Shown: in pieces, positions 1 to 6,787 of the stretch
How the letters are laid out: every line of letters begins with the position of its first letter
Position numbering within the stretch: the first letter of the stretch is position 1
DNA from: an uncultured Bacilli bacterium
GTDB lineage: Bacteria > Bacillota_I > Bacilli_A > RF39 > UBA660
Length of the DNA: 16,021 nucleotides
Assembly: GCA_947584955.1 (NCBI GenBank)
Contig: CANPWS010000009.1
Span: forward strand, 1 to 16,021
Direction of reading: 5' to 3'
Position numbers and translations under genes: made by a program
The notes under the pieces: generated by a model
What the model was told of the DNA's origin: nothing
Seen by the model: the letters and a program-made list of their open reading frames with translations, nothing else
Database searches by the model: none

Positions 1-91
1 TAATATTTAATGCAGGTAAATAAAAATAATATAATAATAAAGAAAATAATATTGTTATTATTACTCTAATTATAATTAACTTTTTTTTCAT
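1..91 (-). CDS. Partial unidentified membrane protein (N-terminus only)
   Basis: An open frame starts with ATG at 89-91 on the minus strand and runs off the left edge, so only about 30 residues are visible. A strong GGAGG lies 6 bases upstream of the ATG, which fixes the start. The visible part is three lysines followed by a hydrophobic stretch ending in YYFYLPALNI, as expected for a signal anchor or first membrane segment. It begins 21 bases after the tmk stop, so it is probably the third gene of the thyX-tmk operon. I do not recognise the family from this fragment. DNA polymerase III delta-prime, a common tmk neighbour, does not fit the hydrophobic start. Confidence 0.6.
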   Translation of the reverse strand, partial: MKKKLIIIRVIITILFSLLLYYFYLPALNI

Positions 92-112
92 TTTTTCCTC
101 CGAATATATTTT

Positions 113-811
113 TTATTTTATTAATTTTTTTATCTTATTATATAATTCTTGATTTATATCTTCAATACTTCTTATTTTTTCATTACAAGTACAATTTATT
201 ATGTCATAATTATATAATTGTGCTAATTCTAAATATGCTTCTTCACCCTTTTTTAAATATTCGATATTAGATTCTGCTTCATCTGGTAATTCTTTTCTGT
301 TTTTCTTTAATATCTCAGCATATTTCCAAGGCATATATAATAATACTGTTTTGTCAGGTCTAGGTAGTTCATTTATTTCATATTCTTTTAATTCTATTTT
401 TTTATACATTTTTAATCTTTCTTCTTTAGAATCAATTAATCCTCCTCTATGTGCCATATTTGAAGTAACATATCTATCTATAAAGACAATATAACCTTCT
501 TCTAATAATTTATTTATTTTTGGTAGATTATATCTTCTATCCGCAGCATAAAGATCAATTGCAACAAGAGGATCTATGTTACCACCACCTTCTTCAAAAA
601 AACTATGATTACTTTTTAATAATTCTTCACACATTGCTGGTTTTCCAAGTAGACATGCTCCTATTATTTTGCCTGTTGGTGTATCATACATTGGAAACGA
701 TAATTTACTAACTAAAATATTTTCTTCTTTTAATTTTTCTACTAAAAGGTTTGTCTGAGTTTCTTTTCCAGAACAATCTGTTCCCTCAATTACGATTATT
801 TTTCCTTTCAT
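113..811 (-). CDS. tmk: Thymidylate (dTMP) kinase
   Basis: Phosphorylates dTMP to dTDP with ATP in the cytoplasm, the step after de novo or salvage dTMP synthesis. The 232-residue protein has an N-terminal P-loop, GTDCSGKET (residues 10-18), matching the family GxDGxGKxT but with Cys in place of the usual Gly/Ala. The region AADRRYNLPKI (89-99), the DRY motif (112-114) followed by TSNMAHRGG, and RPD (151-153) sit where thymidylate kinases carry DR, DRYxxSxxAYQG and RPD. The protein is slightly longer than the usual 205-215 residues because of an insertion around residues 65-80. A GGAG lies just upstream of the ATG. It follows thyX by 15 bases, so synthesis and phosphorylation of dTMP appear co-transcribed. 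A related deoxynucleotide kinase is the main alternative. Confidence 0.87.
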   Translation of the reverse strand: MKGKIIVIEGTDCSGKETQTNLLVEKLKEENILVSKLSFPMYDTPTGKIIGACLLGKPAMCEELLKSNHSFFEEGGGNIDPLVAIDLYAADRRYNLPKINKLLEEGYIVFIDRYVTSNMAHRGGLIDSKEERLKMYKKIELKEYEINELPRPDKTVLLYMPWKYAEILKKNRKELPDEAESNIEYLKKGEEAYLELAQLYNYDIINCTCNEKIRSIEDINQELYNKIKKLIK

Positions 812-826
812 CTTTTCTCCTTCTTT

Positions 827-2053
827 CTATATTTTTCTAGTAAGTGTTTTTCCTTCTTTAAAATGACAGTCTTCATTACAATCATAATCATAAAATGTAC
901 ATCTTGCACCATTTGTATATTTTTTTATATCATCTTTAAGATAATGATCTGTTTTTTCTAATTCTTCTTGATATTTTAATAATATTTTTCTTGTTCTTTG
1001 CATTATTTCTAACTGAGCATTTGAACAAAGTCTTTCTTTACATTTAAAAATAAAATTATCATATGTACCACTTTCACTAATTTTTATAATTTCACCTTGA
1101 GGATTTACTTTTTTTAATGTAATAATATCACTAATCCATTCATCTACTAACAACTTGTCATCTTCGATAATTGGAGGTATATAATATTTTTTTTCTTCTA
1201 ATATTTCCATTTGATAGTGTAATGTTCTATGTCTTTGAGCCTGTGCATATTGTGCAAATGTTCCTTTATATTTTGTTATATATACATCACCAAAATATTC
1301 CACTTTTTTATCTATATTACTATTAAATAGTGATAAACTTCTATTTTTTTCATTTTTCATAAGTCTTTCATCTAATATATTTAATCTCTTAAGTTCTAAT
1401 ATAAAATTTTGCATTGACATAGCTAATTTTCTTTCAAAATCATTTGTATTATCTATATTATTACAATATTTTTTCATCCATGATACTATATAATTAATTT
1501 GTCTTAATGTTACTGAATAAATCATTTGTGTTGGCATAAATACAGTTATTAAATATCTAGCATTTTCTTGAGCAAGTTTTTGTATTTTTTTATCATTATA
1601 TATATGGCCATATTGATTTTTTATTTTAGCTTTAAATATATTTATCCATTTTTCGTACAATATTATTTCATTATTACTAATAATTTTTTGATTAGACATT
1701 TTATCTTCATCATCAATATCTTCAGAAACTTCTATCTTGGTATATCTTGCAGATTTTTCACTAGTTGTATATTGATTTTCATTATTTAATACCATCGCTA
1801 ATATTTTGGGAATATTTTGAATATTTAAATTAAGCATAATATGATCATAGACACTATGATGCCCATTTTCTAATGTCATATTTACTCTTTTTAAAGTCTT
1901 TTCTTCTTTTTCATTTTCTAAATGTTTAAATCCCTCTTTATCATAACATACTCCTGCTATTTTTCCAGAAAGTAAAAGAGCATTTTTCATATCAAAAGTT
2001 CCATCTTCTTTTCTAAAATAATTTGGTAATATATCAATCTTAATTTCACTCAT
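827..2053 (-). CDS. thyX: Flavin-dependent thymidylate synthase, tandem-duplicated form (ThyX-like)
   Basis: ThyX makes dTMP from dUMP using methylene-tetrahydrofolate and reduced FAD. Canonical ThyX is about 220 residues with one RHR-x7-S motif; this protein has 408 and reads as two ThyX-like halves. The N-half has GHHSVYDH (64-71, like GHxSxxEH) and SEKSARY (98-104, like the Ser-x-Arg-Tyr dUMP site), but the RHR position reads NEN (91-93). The C-half has AQRHR (272-276), but the motif serine is Ile284. RLCSNAQLEI (341-350) matches the conserved RxxxxAQWEI helix. Three cysteines (385, 392, 396) close the C-terminus. A GGAGG lies 7 bases before the ATG. It is the first gene of a thyX-tmk operon, and no thyA is seen in the window. 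Family membership is inferred from motifs; whether it is active is open. Confidence 0.82.
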   Translation of the reverse strand: MSEIKIDILPNYFRKEDGTFDMKNALLLSGKIAGVCYDKEGFKHLENEKEEKTLKRVNMTLENGHHSVYDHIMLNLNIQNIPKILAMVLNNENQYTTSEKSARYTKIEVSEDIDDEDKMSNQKIISNNEIILYEKWINIFKAKIKNQYGHIYNDKKIQKLAQENARYLITVFMPTQMIYSVTLRQINYIVSWMKKYCNNIDNTNDFERKLAMSMQNFILELKRLNILDERLMKNEKNRSLSLFNSNIDKKVEYFGDVYITKYKGTFAQYAQAQRHRTLHYQMEILEEKKYYIPPIIEDDKLLVDEWISDIITLKKVNPQGEIIKISESGTYDNFIFKCKERLCSNAQLEIMQRTRKILLKYQEELEKTDHYLKDDIKKYTNGARCTFYDYDCNEDCHFKEGKTLTRKI

Positions 2054-2089
2054 TTTAATGCCTCCATTTTTTAGATTTCCTTTTTATTA

Positions 2090-2098
2090 ATTATATCA
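2090..2098 (-). promoter_or_regulatory. Extended -10 promoter for thyX-tmk
   Basis: The minus strand reads TGATATAAT, a perfect extended -10 element (TGn-TATAAT). No good -35 box lies 17 bases upstream, which is typical of extended -10 promoters. Transcription would start near 2083, leaving a leader of about 30 bases that contains the GGAGG of thyX. Confidence 0.55.
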
Positions 2099-2147
2099 TA
2101 TAATTGTATTTGATTATTATTATTGACATTTTTTTTACATAATTTTA

Positions 2148-2176
2148 TTGTTAAAGTTTTATTGATATGCTATACT
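2148..2176 (+). promoter_or_regulatory. Sigma-A promoter with extended -10 for the CmpB-like gene
   Basis: TTGTTA (2148-2153), a 17-base spacer and TATACT (2171-2176) preceded by TG form an extended -10 promoter on the plus strand. Predicted initiation near 2183 gives a leader of about 16 bases with the ribosome site AAGGA at 2184-2188. It is divergent from the thyX promoter about 50 bases away. A second -35-like TTGACA at 2123-2128 has only a weak partner, TATTGT at 2146-2151. Confidence 0.6.
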
Positions 2177-2198
2177 TTTATAAAAGGATGTGTTAATT

Positions 2199-2846
2199 AT
2201 GTTTAATGATTTTTTAATTTATTTTTTTATGTTCTTTATATATTCATTTTTAGGATGGATTATTGAAAGTACATATGTTGCTTCAATTGAAAAAAAGTTT
2301 GTTAATCGTGGTTTTTTAATAGGTCCTTATTTACCAATTTATGGAGTTAGTTCCGTTATCATGATACTATATTTAAGACAATATAAAGATAATGCTATTA
2401 CTGTATTTATCTTAGCTATGTTTATCTGTACTTTTTTAGAATATATAACAAGTTATATTATGGAAAAACTTTTTAATGCTAGATGGTGGGACTATAGTAA
2501 AATGAAATGGAATTTAAATGGTAGAGTTTGCCTTAAAAACAGTCTTTTATTTGGACTACTTGGTATAATTCTTATTTACCTATTAGATCCTATATTAACT
2601 AATTTTACAAATAATATAAATAAAACTATTCTTATTATCATATCAATTATTTGTATGGTTATCTTTATAACAGATGTCATTTTTTCATGTAATATCGTCA
2701 TTAAGCTTAAAAATAATTTTAATGAACTTAAATTTGACGCTACTATGGAAATTAAAAAACTTATTGATCAAAAACTTAAAAAAAGATATTTTCAAAACAG
2801 AGTTTATAGAGCTTTTCCTATGATTAAATTTAAAAGAAAAAAATAA
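2199..2846 (+). CDS. CmpB/DUF1113-family putative ABC-transporter membrane protein
   Basis: A 215-residue integral membrane protein of the family annotated as putative ABC-transporter type IV (PF06541, formerly DUF1113). The transported substrate, if any, is not established. Supporting motifs are FFIYSFLGWIIES (12-24), NRGFLIGPYLPIYG (36-49), EYITSYIMEKLF (81-92), RWWDYS (95-100) and NLNGRVCLKNSLLFG (105-119). Hydrophobic stretches near 7-23, 48-60, 68-85, 114-130 and 144-165 suggest five or six membrane segments with a basic cytoplasmic tail. I chose the ATG at 2199 over an in-frame GTG at 2190: AAGGA sits 10 bases before the ATG but only one base before the GTG. It is the only clear plus-strand gene, and its stop abuts the stop of the convergent DUF368 gene. 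Confidence 0.82.
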   Translation: MFNDFLIYFFMFFIYSFLGWIIESTYVASIEKKFVNRGFLIGPYLPIYGVSSVIMILYLRQYKDNAITVFILAMFICTFLEYITSYIMEKLFNARWWDYSKMKWNLNGRVCLKNSLLFGLLGIILIYLLDPILTNFTNNINKTILIIISIICMVIFITDVIFSCNIVIKLKNNFNELKFDATMEIKKLIDQKLKKRYFQNRVYRAFPMIKFKRKK

Positions 2847-3647
2847 TTATCCTAAAAAACTAGAAATAATTATTCCTATTATCATAAATATTATTCCTAT
2901 TACTAACTGAATAATATTAACATATACATAAAATGTTTTAATTATTAAAATAATTATACTTGATAATATTAGACCTAATATTATACTATAGGTCTTTTTT
3001 TTATGCTTTTTTAGTAAACATAACATTATTTTTGAAATAAAAAATATACTACTTAATAGTCCTATTGAAAAGGGAACTAAAATATTATAATTTATTATTA
3101 ATTTATTAATATTACTAATACTTTCAATTATTAAATTATATATACCTAAAATAAGCAATAATGCTGTTGATGATAAACCTGGTACTACTGTTCCTAAAGC
3201 TTCAAATATTCCTCCTAAAAAGAAGATAAGATAATCACTTATATTATTTTTTATAATATAATTTGTATTTTTATTAACTAACGATATTACTATTAATATT
3301 ATTGTTATAATTATTGTATATTTGTAATCTTTTTTTTCTACCTCTTTTACAATTTGTGGTATTCCTCCTATTATAAGTCCTATAAAAAATAGCATTATTA
3401 TTACATAATAATGATTTAATGCATAATTTATTATATTACTAAAAAGTATTATACCAGTTAATATTCCAATTCCAATATTTAATAAAAATACAATGTTTTT
3501 CTTGGGATTTTTAAAAAAATATACTACTGCTTCTATTGCTTTATCATATACTTTTAAAACAATTGAAAGTAATGCGCCACTTACTCCTGGTATTATTTTT
3601 CCTATACCAATTATTATTCCTTTTATATATAATATAATAGCATTCAT
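2847..3647 (-). CDS. popT: DUF368 polyprenyl-phosphate translocase (PopT-like)
   Basis: A 266-residue polytopic membrane protein of the DUF368 family (PF04018). Members have been shown to return undecaprenyl phosphate across the membrane so that the carrier can be reused for peptidoglycan and other polymers. The family signature appears twice, as expected for an inverted-repeat fold: KGIIIGIGKIIPGVSG (9-24) and FFLGGIFEALGTVVPGLSS (142-160), each followed by a hydrophobic helix ending in a (V/I)Y pair. No Shine-Dalgarno sequence precedes the ATG, and the nearest -10 box would start the transcript only about 4 bases before it. A glyA terminator lies directly upstream, so expression probably uses its own promoter. 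The function is transferred from the family; specificity here is inferred. Confidence 0.85.
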   Translation of the reverse strand: MNAIILYIKGIIIGIGKIIPGVSGALLSIVLKVYDKAIEAVVYFFKNPKKNIVFLLNIGIGILTGIILFSNIINYALNHYYVIIMLFFIGLIIGGIPQIVKEVEKKDYKYTIIITIILIVISLVNKNTNYIIKNNISDYLIFFLGGIFEALGTVVPGLSSTALLLILGIYNLIIESISNINKLIINYNILVPFSIGLLSSIFFISKIMLCLLKKHKKKTYSIILGLILSSIIILIIKTFYVYVNIIQLVIGIIFMIIGIIISSFLG

Positions 3648-3657
3648 ATTATATATT

Positions 3658-3663
3658 ATTATA
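3658..3663 (-). promoter_or_regulatory. Putative -10 box for popT, near-leaderless
   Basis: TATAAT on the minus strand ends 10 bases before the popT ATG, so initiation would fall about 4 bases before the start codon. There is no convincing -35 box because the upstream region is the glyA terminator T-tract. The surroundings are nearly pure A/T, so a chance match is possible. Confidence 0.4.
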
Positions 3664-3680
3664 TTTTTTTATTATTTATG

Positions 3681-3713
3681 AAAAAAATTCTTAAAATGAT
3701 TTTTAAGAATTTT
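3681..3713 (-). terminator. Intrinsic terminator of glyA
   Basis: ATTCTTAAAA (3687-3696) and TTTTAAGAAT (3701-3710) form a perfect 10-base stem around a 4-base loop, extendable by three A-T pairs (3684-3686 with 3711-3713). On the minus strand it is followed by a T-run (3681-3687). The extended stem includes the first two bases of the glyA stop triplet as read on the plus strand. Confidence 0.8.
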
Positions 3714-4935
3714 ATTTGTATAATGGAAATTTTTTAGTTATGTTTAATACTTCTTTTTGACACTCTTTTAATAATTTGTCATCATCTTTATTTTTTAAAG
3801 CTTTGGCTATTATTTTTCCTATTTCTCTAAATTCTTTTTCTTTTAATCCTCTTGTTGTCATTGCTGGTGATCCTAATCTTATTCCACTAGTTTTAGCAGG
3901 TGATTCTGTATCATTTGGTATTACATTTTTATTTACTGTAATATTTATTTTATCTAATACTTCTTCGGCTTCTTTTCCTGTAATACCTAATGATGTTTTT
4001 ACATCTGCTAAAAGTAAATGATTATCAGTTCCATCTGATATTATTTTTATATTTTCTTCTTTTAAACTTTCACATAAAGCTTTAGCATTTTTTATGACGT
4101 TTTCTTGATAAACAGTAAAATCACTTTGCATTGCTTCATAAAAGCATTGTGCTTTTGCAGCTATTATATGCATAAGTGGTCCTCCTTGAATTCCAGGGAA
4201 AACAATTTTATTTATTTTTTTTATAATATCCTCATTATTTGTTAAAATTAATCCTCCACGTGGACCACGTAGTGTTTTGTGTGTCGTTGTGGTTACTACA
4301 TGTGCATAATTTAGTGGTGATGGATGTAAATTAGTTGCTACTAAACCTGCGATATGAGCCATATCTACCATTAAATATGCTCCGACTAAATCGGCTATTT
4401 CTCTAAATTTTTTAAAATCAATAATTCTTGAATAAGAACTTGCTCCTGCAATTATCATTTTTGGTTTTTCTTTTAATACTAATTCTCTTAATTTATCATA
4501 ATCTATTAATCCTGTTTTATAATCAACATCGTAGCTTACTATTTCATAATCTGTACCACTAAAACTTTTCGGATGCCCATGTGTTAAATGTCCACCATGT
4601 GATAAATTCATTCCCATAACTTTATCGCCATGATTTAATAATGCTCTATATACTGCCATATTAGCACTACTTCCTGAATGTGGTTGTACATTAGCATATT
4701 TGCATTTAAATAATTGACAAGCATATTCAATAGCTTTTTTTTCAAATATGTCAATATATTGACAACCTCCATAATATCTATGATCTGGATATCCTTCGGC
4801 ATATTTATTTGTTAGTATACTTCCATCTAATTCTAATATAGCTTTACTTACATAATTTTCTGAAGCAATTAATTCAATATTTTCTTCTTGTCTTTTCTTT
4901 TCTTTTTCTAAAGCTTCTTGTAATTCTTTATCCAT
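3712..4935 (-). CDS. glyA: Serine hydroxymethyltransferase
   Basis: A PLP enzyme that interconverts serine and glycine while loading tetrahydrofolate with the one-carbon unit used for dTMP, purines and methionine. The 407-residue length is normal for bacterial GlyA. Visible family motifs are [13 protein letters not shown] (18-30), [12 protein letters not shown] (47-58), [10 protein letters not shown] (111-120), DMAHIAGL (191-198) and the PLP-lysine site [14 protein letters not shown] (215-228, Lys220). The upstream AAGGA and a GTGAT element both support the ATG at 4935. It is a single-gene unit with its own promoter and terminator. Its methylene-tetrahydrofolate product is the substrate of the ThyX-like protein in this window, though the two are not in one operon. 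Confidence 0.97.
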   Translation of the reverse strand: MDKELQEALEKEKKRQEENIELIASENYVSKAILELDGSILTNKYAEGYPDHRYYGGCQYIDIFEKKAIEYACQLFKCKYANVQPHSGSSANMAVYRALLNHGDKVMGMNLSHGGHLTHGHPKSFSGTDYEIVSYDVDYKTGLIDYDKLRELVLKEKPKMIIAGASSYSRIIDFKKFREIADLVGAYLMVDMAHIAGLVATNLHPSPLNYAHVVTTTTHKTLRGPRGGLILTNNEDIIKKINKIVFPGIQGGPLMHIIAAKAQCFYEAMQSDFTVYQENVIKNAKALCESLKEENIKIISDGTDNHLLLADVKTSLGITGKEAEEVLDKINITVNKNVIPNDTESPAKTSGIRLGSPAMTTRGLKEKEFREIGKIIAKALKNKDDDKLLKECQKEVLNITKKFPLYK

Positions 4936-4959
4936 TTTATCACATTCCTTTTCATATTT

Positions 4960-4988
4960 ATTTTATAATACTTTTTTTATTATGTAAA
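4960..4988 (-). promoter_or_regulatory. Sigma-A promoter of glyA
   Basis: On the minus strand TTTACA (4983-4988), a 17-base spacer and TAAAAT (4960-4965) each match the consensus in five of six positions. Initiation near 4953 gives a leader of about 17 bases with AAGGA inside it. There is no room for a glycine riboswitch or T-box. Confidence 0.6.
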
Positions 4989-5012
4989 TAATTTTTTATT
5001 TAAAATATTTTG

Positions 5013-5047
5013 AATAAAAAATCTTACCTAAAAAATGATAAGATTTT
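5013..5047 (-). terminator. Intrinsic terminator after the SPFH gene
   Basis: AAAATCTTA (5018-5026) and TAAGATTTT (5039-5047) form a 9-base stem with a 12-base loop, starting 10 bases after the SPFH stop codon. On the minus strand the stem runs into a T-rich tract (5013-5021). It closes the SPFH/Tim44 cassette and separates it from the glyA promoter. Confidence 0.65.
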
Positions 5048-5057
5048 AATTTTACTA

Positions 5058-6233
5058 TTAAACAAGCTTAGCTCCACATTGACTACAGAAGTTACCACCG
5101 TCTACTTTTGCTCCACAATTAGGACAAAAATTGAATGATTTTTTTACTTCTGTTTCGTTATTATCTTTTATTTCTTCCGCAGCTTTTTTAAATAAACTTC
5201 CTGGTTCTGGCATCTTTTTTTGTTCTTCATTTGAAGATGCTATTTCATTAGTGTTTACTGCTTTCATTACATTAGCTCCTGTACTATTTGCCATATTCAT
5301 ACCCATAAATCCCATCATAGCACCGTTTTCATTAGATGAAGCATTCTTTAAAGCTTCGGCTGTAGCTTCAGCCATTAATCCAGATTGTAAATTACTATCT
5401 GAGAAAATTTTAGCATCATCAATTCTAGATACTCTTTTCATAGATTCATCAGTTAAATTAATATCAGCAATAGCTACATCAGATATTTTAATTCCATACT
5501 TTGATACCAAATCGTCACTTAAAAGATTATTCATCTGTTCGGATATATCACTTCCATACATGCCAATATCTCCAAAAGGTATCTTATGCATTCGCATAAC
5601 AGTAGTAATAGCTTGTGTTAATTTTTCAACAAATTTACTTTTAAATTGATTCTCTAAAATATCTGAAAATAATACTCTATCGCTTGCATTAGAACCAACG
5701 ATATTTGAAATTAAAATGGCAGGATTATCTACTTTAATTGCATATTCTCCAAAAAATGTTACTTCTAACATTCCATATTTATCATCAGTTATCTTCTTAG
5801 GCTGAGGAGAGCCAAATTTATTTCCTGTTAAAGAAAGTAAATTAACATAATAAACTTTTTGTCTTTGAGCAGTTTGACCTCCAAAAGTAGTACGACTTCC
5901 TATTTTCTTAATTGAATCTATAAGTCCTTTACCAAATCCACCATAAAAAATACTAGGTTCACTACTACTATCGAAAGTGTAAGTTCCTGCTTCTGCTGAA
6001 AATTCTAAAATTTTTCCATTTTCAACAATCATCATAGCAGTTGATTCTGGTACCATAATTGTACTTCCATTTGTAATAATATCTTCACTTGGATTTTTAT
6101 TTCCTTGACCGTGATGTACTTCTCCTTTTGCAACTAAAACATTATTTCCCATTTCAGGGCAAGTTATATATTCCTTAAACTGATCTTTTAAAGTAGATGA
6201 TGTACTTGAAGTTAGTGCTTTAATTAATCCCAT
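5058..6233 (-). CDS. SPFH/band-7 protein with C-terminal zinc ribbon (YdjI-like)
   Basis: A 391-residue protein with no membrane segment. The N-terminal three quarters resemble the SPFH proteins once labelled virion-core-like: MGLIKALTSS start, PEMGNNVLVAKGEVHHG (26-42), an SPFH core to about residue 265, then an Ala/Met-rich linker (285-325). The last 22 residues are a zinc ribbon with Cys370, 373, 383 and 386. In B. subtilis the comparable protein YdjI, with YdjG and YdjH, links the phage-shock protein PspA to the membrane under envelope stress; a similar scaffold role here is inference. AGGAGG lies 9 bases before the ATG. It is the last gene of a three-gene unit in which every product carries a zinc ribbon. 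Confidence 0.85.
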   Translation of the reverse strand: MGLIKALTSSTSSTLKDQFKEYITCPEMGNNVLVAKGEVHHGQGNKNPSEDIITNGSTIMVPESTAMMIVENGKILEFSAEAGTYTFDSSSEPSIFYGGFGKGLIDSIKKIGSRTTFGGQTAQRQKVYYVNLLSLTGNKFGSPQPKKITDDKYGMLEVTFFGEYAIKVDNPAILISNIVGSNASDRVLFSDILENQFKSKFVEKLTQAITTVMRMHKIPFGDIGMYGSDISEQMNNLLSDDLVSKYGIKISDVAIADINLTDESMKRVSRIDDAKIFSDSNLQSGLMAEATAEALKNASSNENGAMMGFMGMNMANSTGANVMKAVNTNEIASSNEEQKKMPEPGSLFKKAAEEIKDNNETEVKKSFNFCPNCGAKVDGGNFCSQCGAKLV

Positions 6234-6266
6234 ATTTTATTTCCTCCTTTTTAATTATAGCATTTT

Positions 6267-6782
6267 TTAATAAGTTTCAATTGATGTTAAAATATAATCA
6301 TAATCTTCTAAATTGTAAACAGAGCCACAATAACTGCAAACACCCGTTGTATTTACACTAATACTTGCTCCACAGCCTGGGCATTTTCTAACTAAACCTT
6401 TTTCTTTTGTATTTAAATTTTTTTCAAAAGTTAAAATATTTTCTCGTTCAACTCTTTTGGTATTATCTCCAGATACAAATTTACCAGTATCTTTATTGAT
6501 TAAATAATCCATATATCTTGATATTAATTTTACTTTTACTACTTCTTTATTATCTAAAATATTTCTACTTATAATAATTGTATCTTTGACATTTAATTCA
6601 TCGTAAATTTGTCTTAAGTTTTTAGAAGATAAATTTTTTATTACCTCTGAAAATTTATTATAAACTTCATCATTTATGAAATGATTTACTTCTTCTAAAT
6701 TTTCTTTCATAATGGCAGTATATAATTTTACAAACACATTGTTTACTTTTGTTATAAACAGCTCTGTATTAAACTCTGACAT
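6267..6782 (-). CDS. Soluble Tim44-like domain protein with zinc ribbon
   Basis: A 171-residue cytoplasmic protein. Residues about 8-125 look like a Tim44-like (NTF2-fold) domain: helical start, then alternating strands with ISRYMDYLINKDTGKFVSG (87-105), which parallels KCYDYVIEQNTKNVVRG in the upstream gene product. A C-terminal zinc ribbon has Cys134, 137, 149 and 152. I chose ATG at 6782 over the in-frame GTG at 6791: a GGAG (6791-6794) sits 8 bases before the ATG, whereas it overlaps the GTG itself. This leaves a 5-base gap after the previous stop, so translation is probably coupled. It looks like a diverged copy of the upstream gene without the membrane part. Molecular function is unknown; context suggests a partner of the SPFH protein. 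Confidence 0.75.
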   Translation of the reverse strand: MSEFNTELFITKVNNVFVKLYTAIMKENLEEVNHFINDEVYNKFSEVIKNLSSKNLRQIYDELNVKDTIIISRNILDNKEVVKVKLISRYMDYLINKDTGKFVSGDNTKRVERENILTFEKNLNTKEKGLVRKCPGCGASISVNTTGVCSYCGSVYNLEDYDYILTSIETY

Positions 6783-6787
6783 TATCT

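Noticed and set aside
2190..2198. GTG start for the CmpB-like gene
   Set aside because: The ribosome site is only one base upstream of it, while the ATG at 2199 has correct spacing.
2838..2876. Inverted repeat of AATAATTAT near the convergent stops as a bidirectional terminator
   Set aside because: All-A/T stem with a large loop and no clear T-run; too weak in such AT-rich sequence.
5131..5649. 172-residue open frame on the plus strand opposite the SPFH gene
   Set aside because: It is a complete antisense shadow of a strongly supported gene, has no ribosome site, and its product is a low-complexity Ser/Ile/Leu-rich sequence with no motif.
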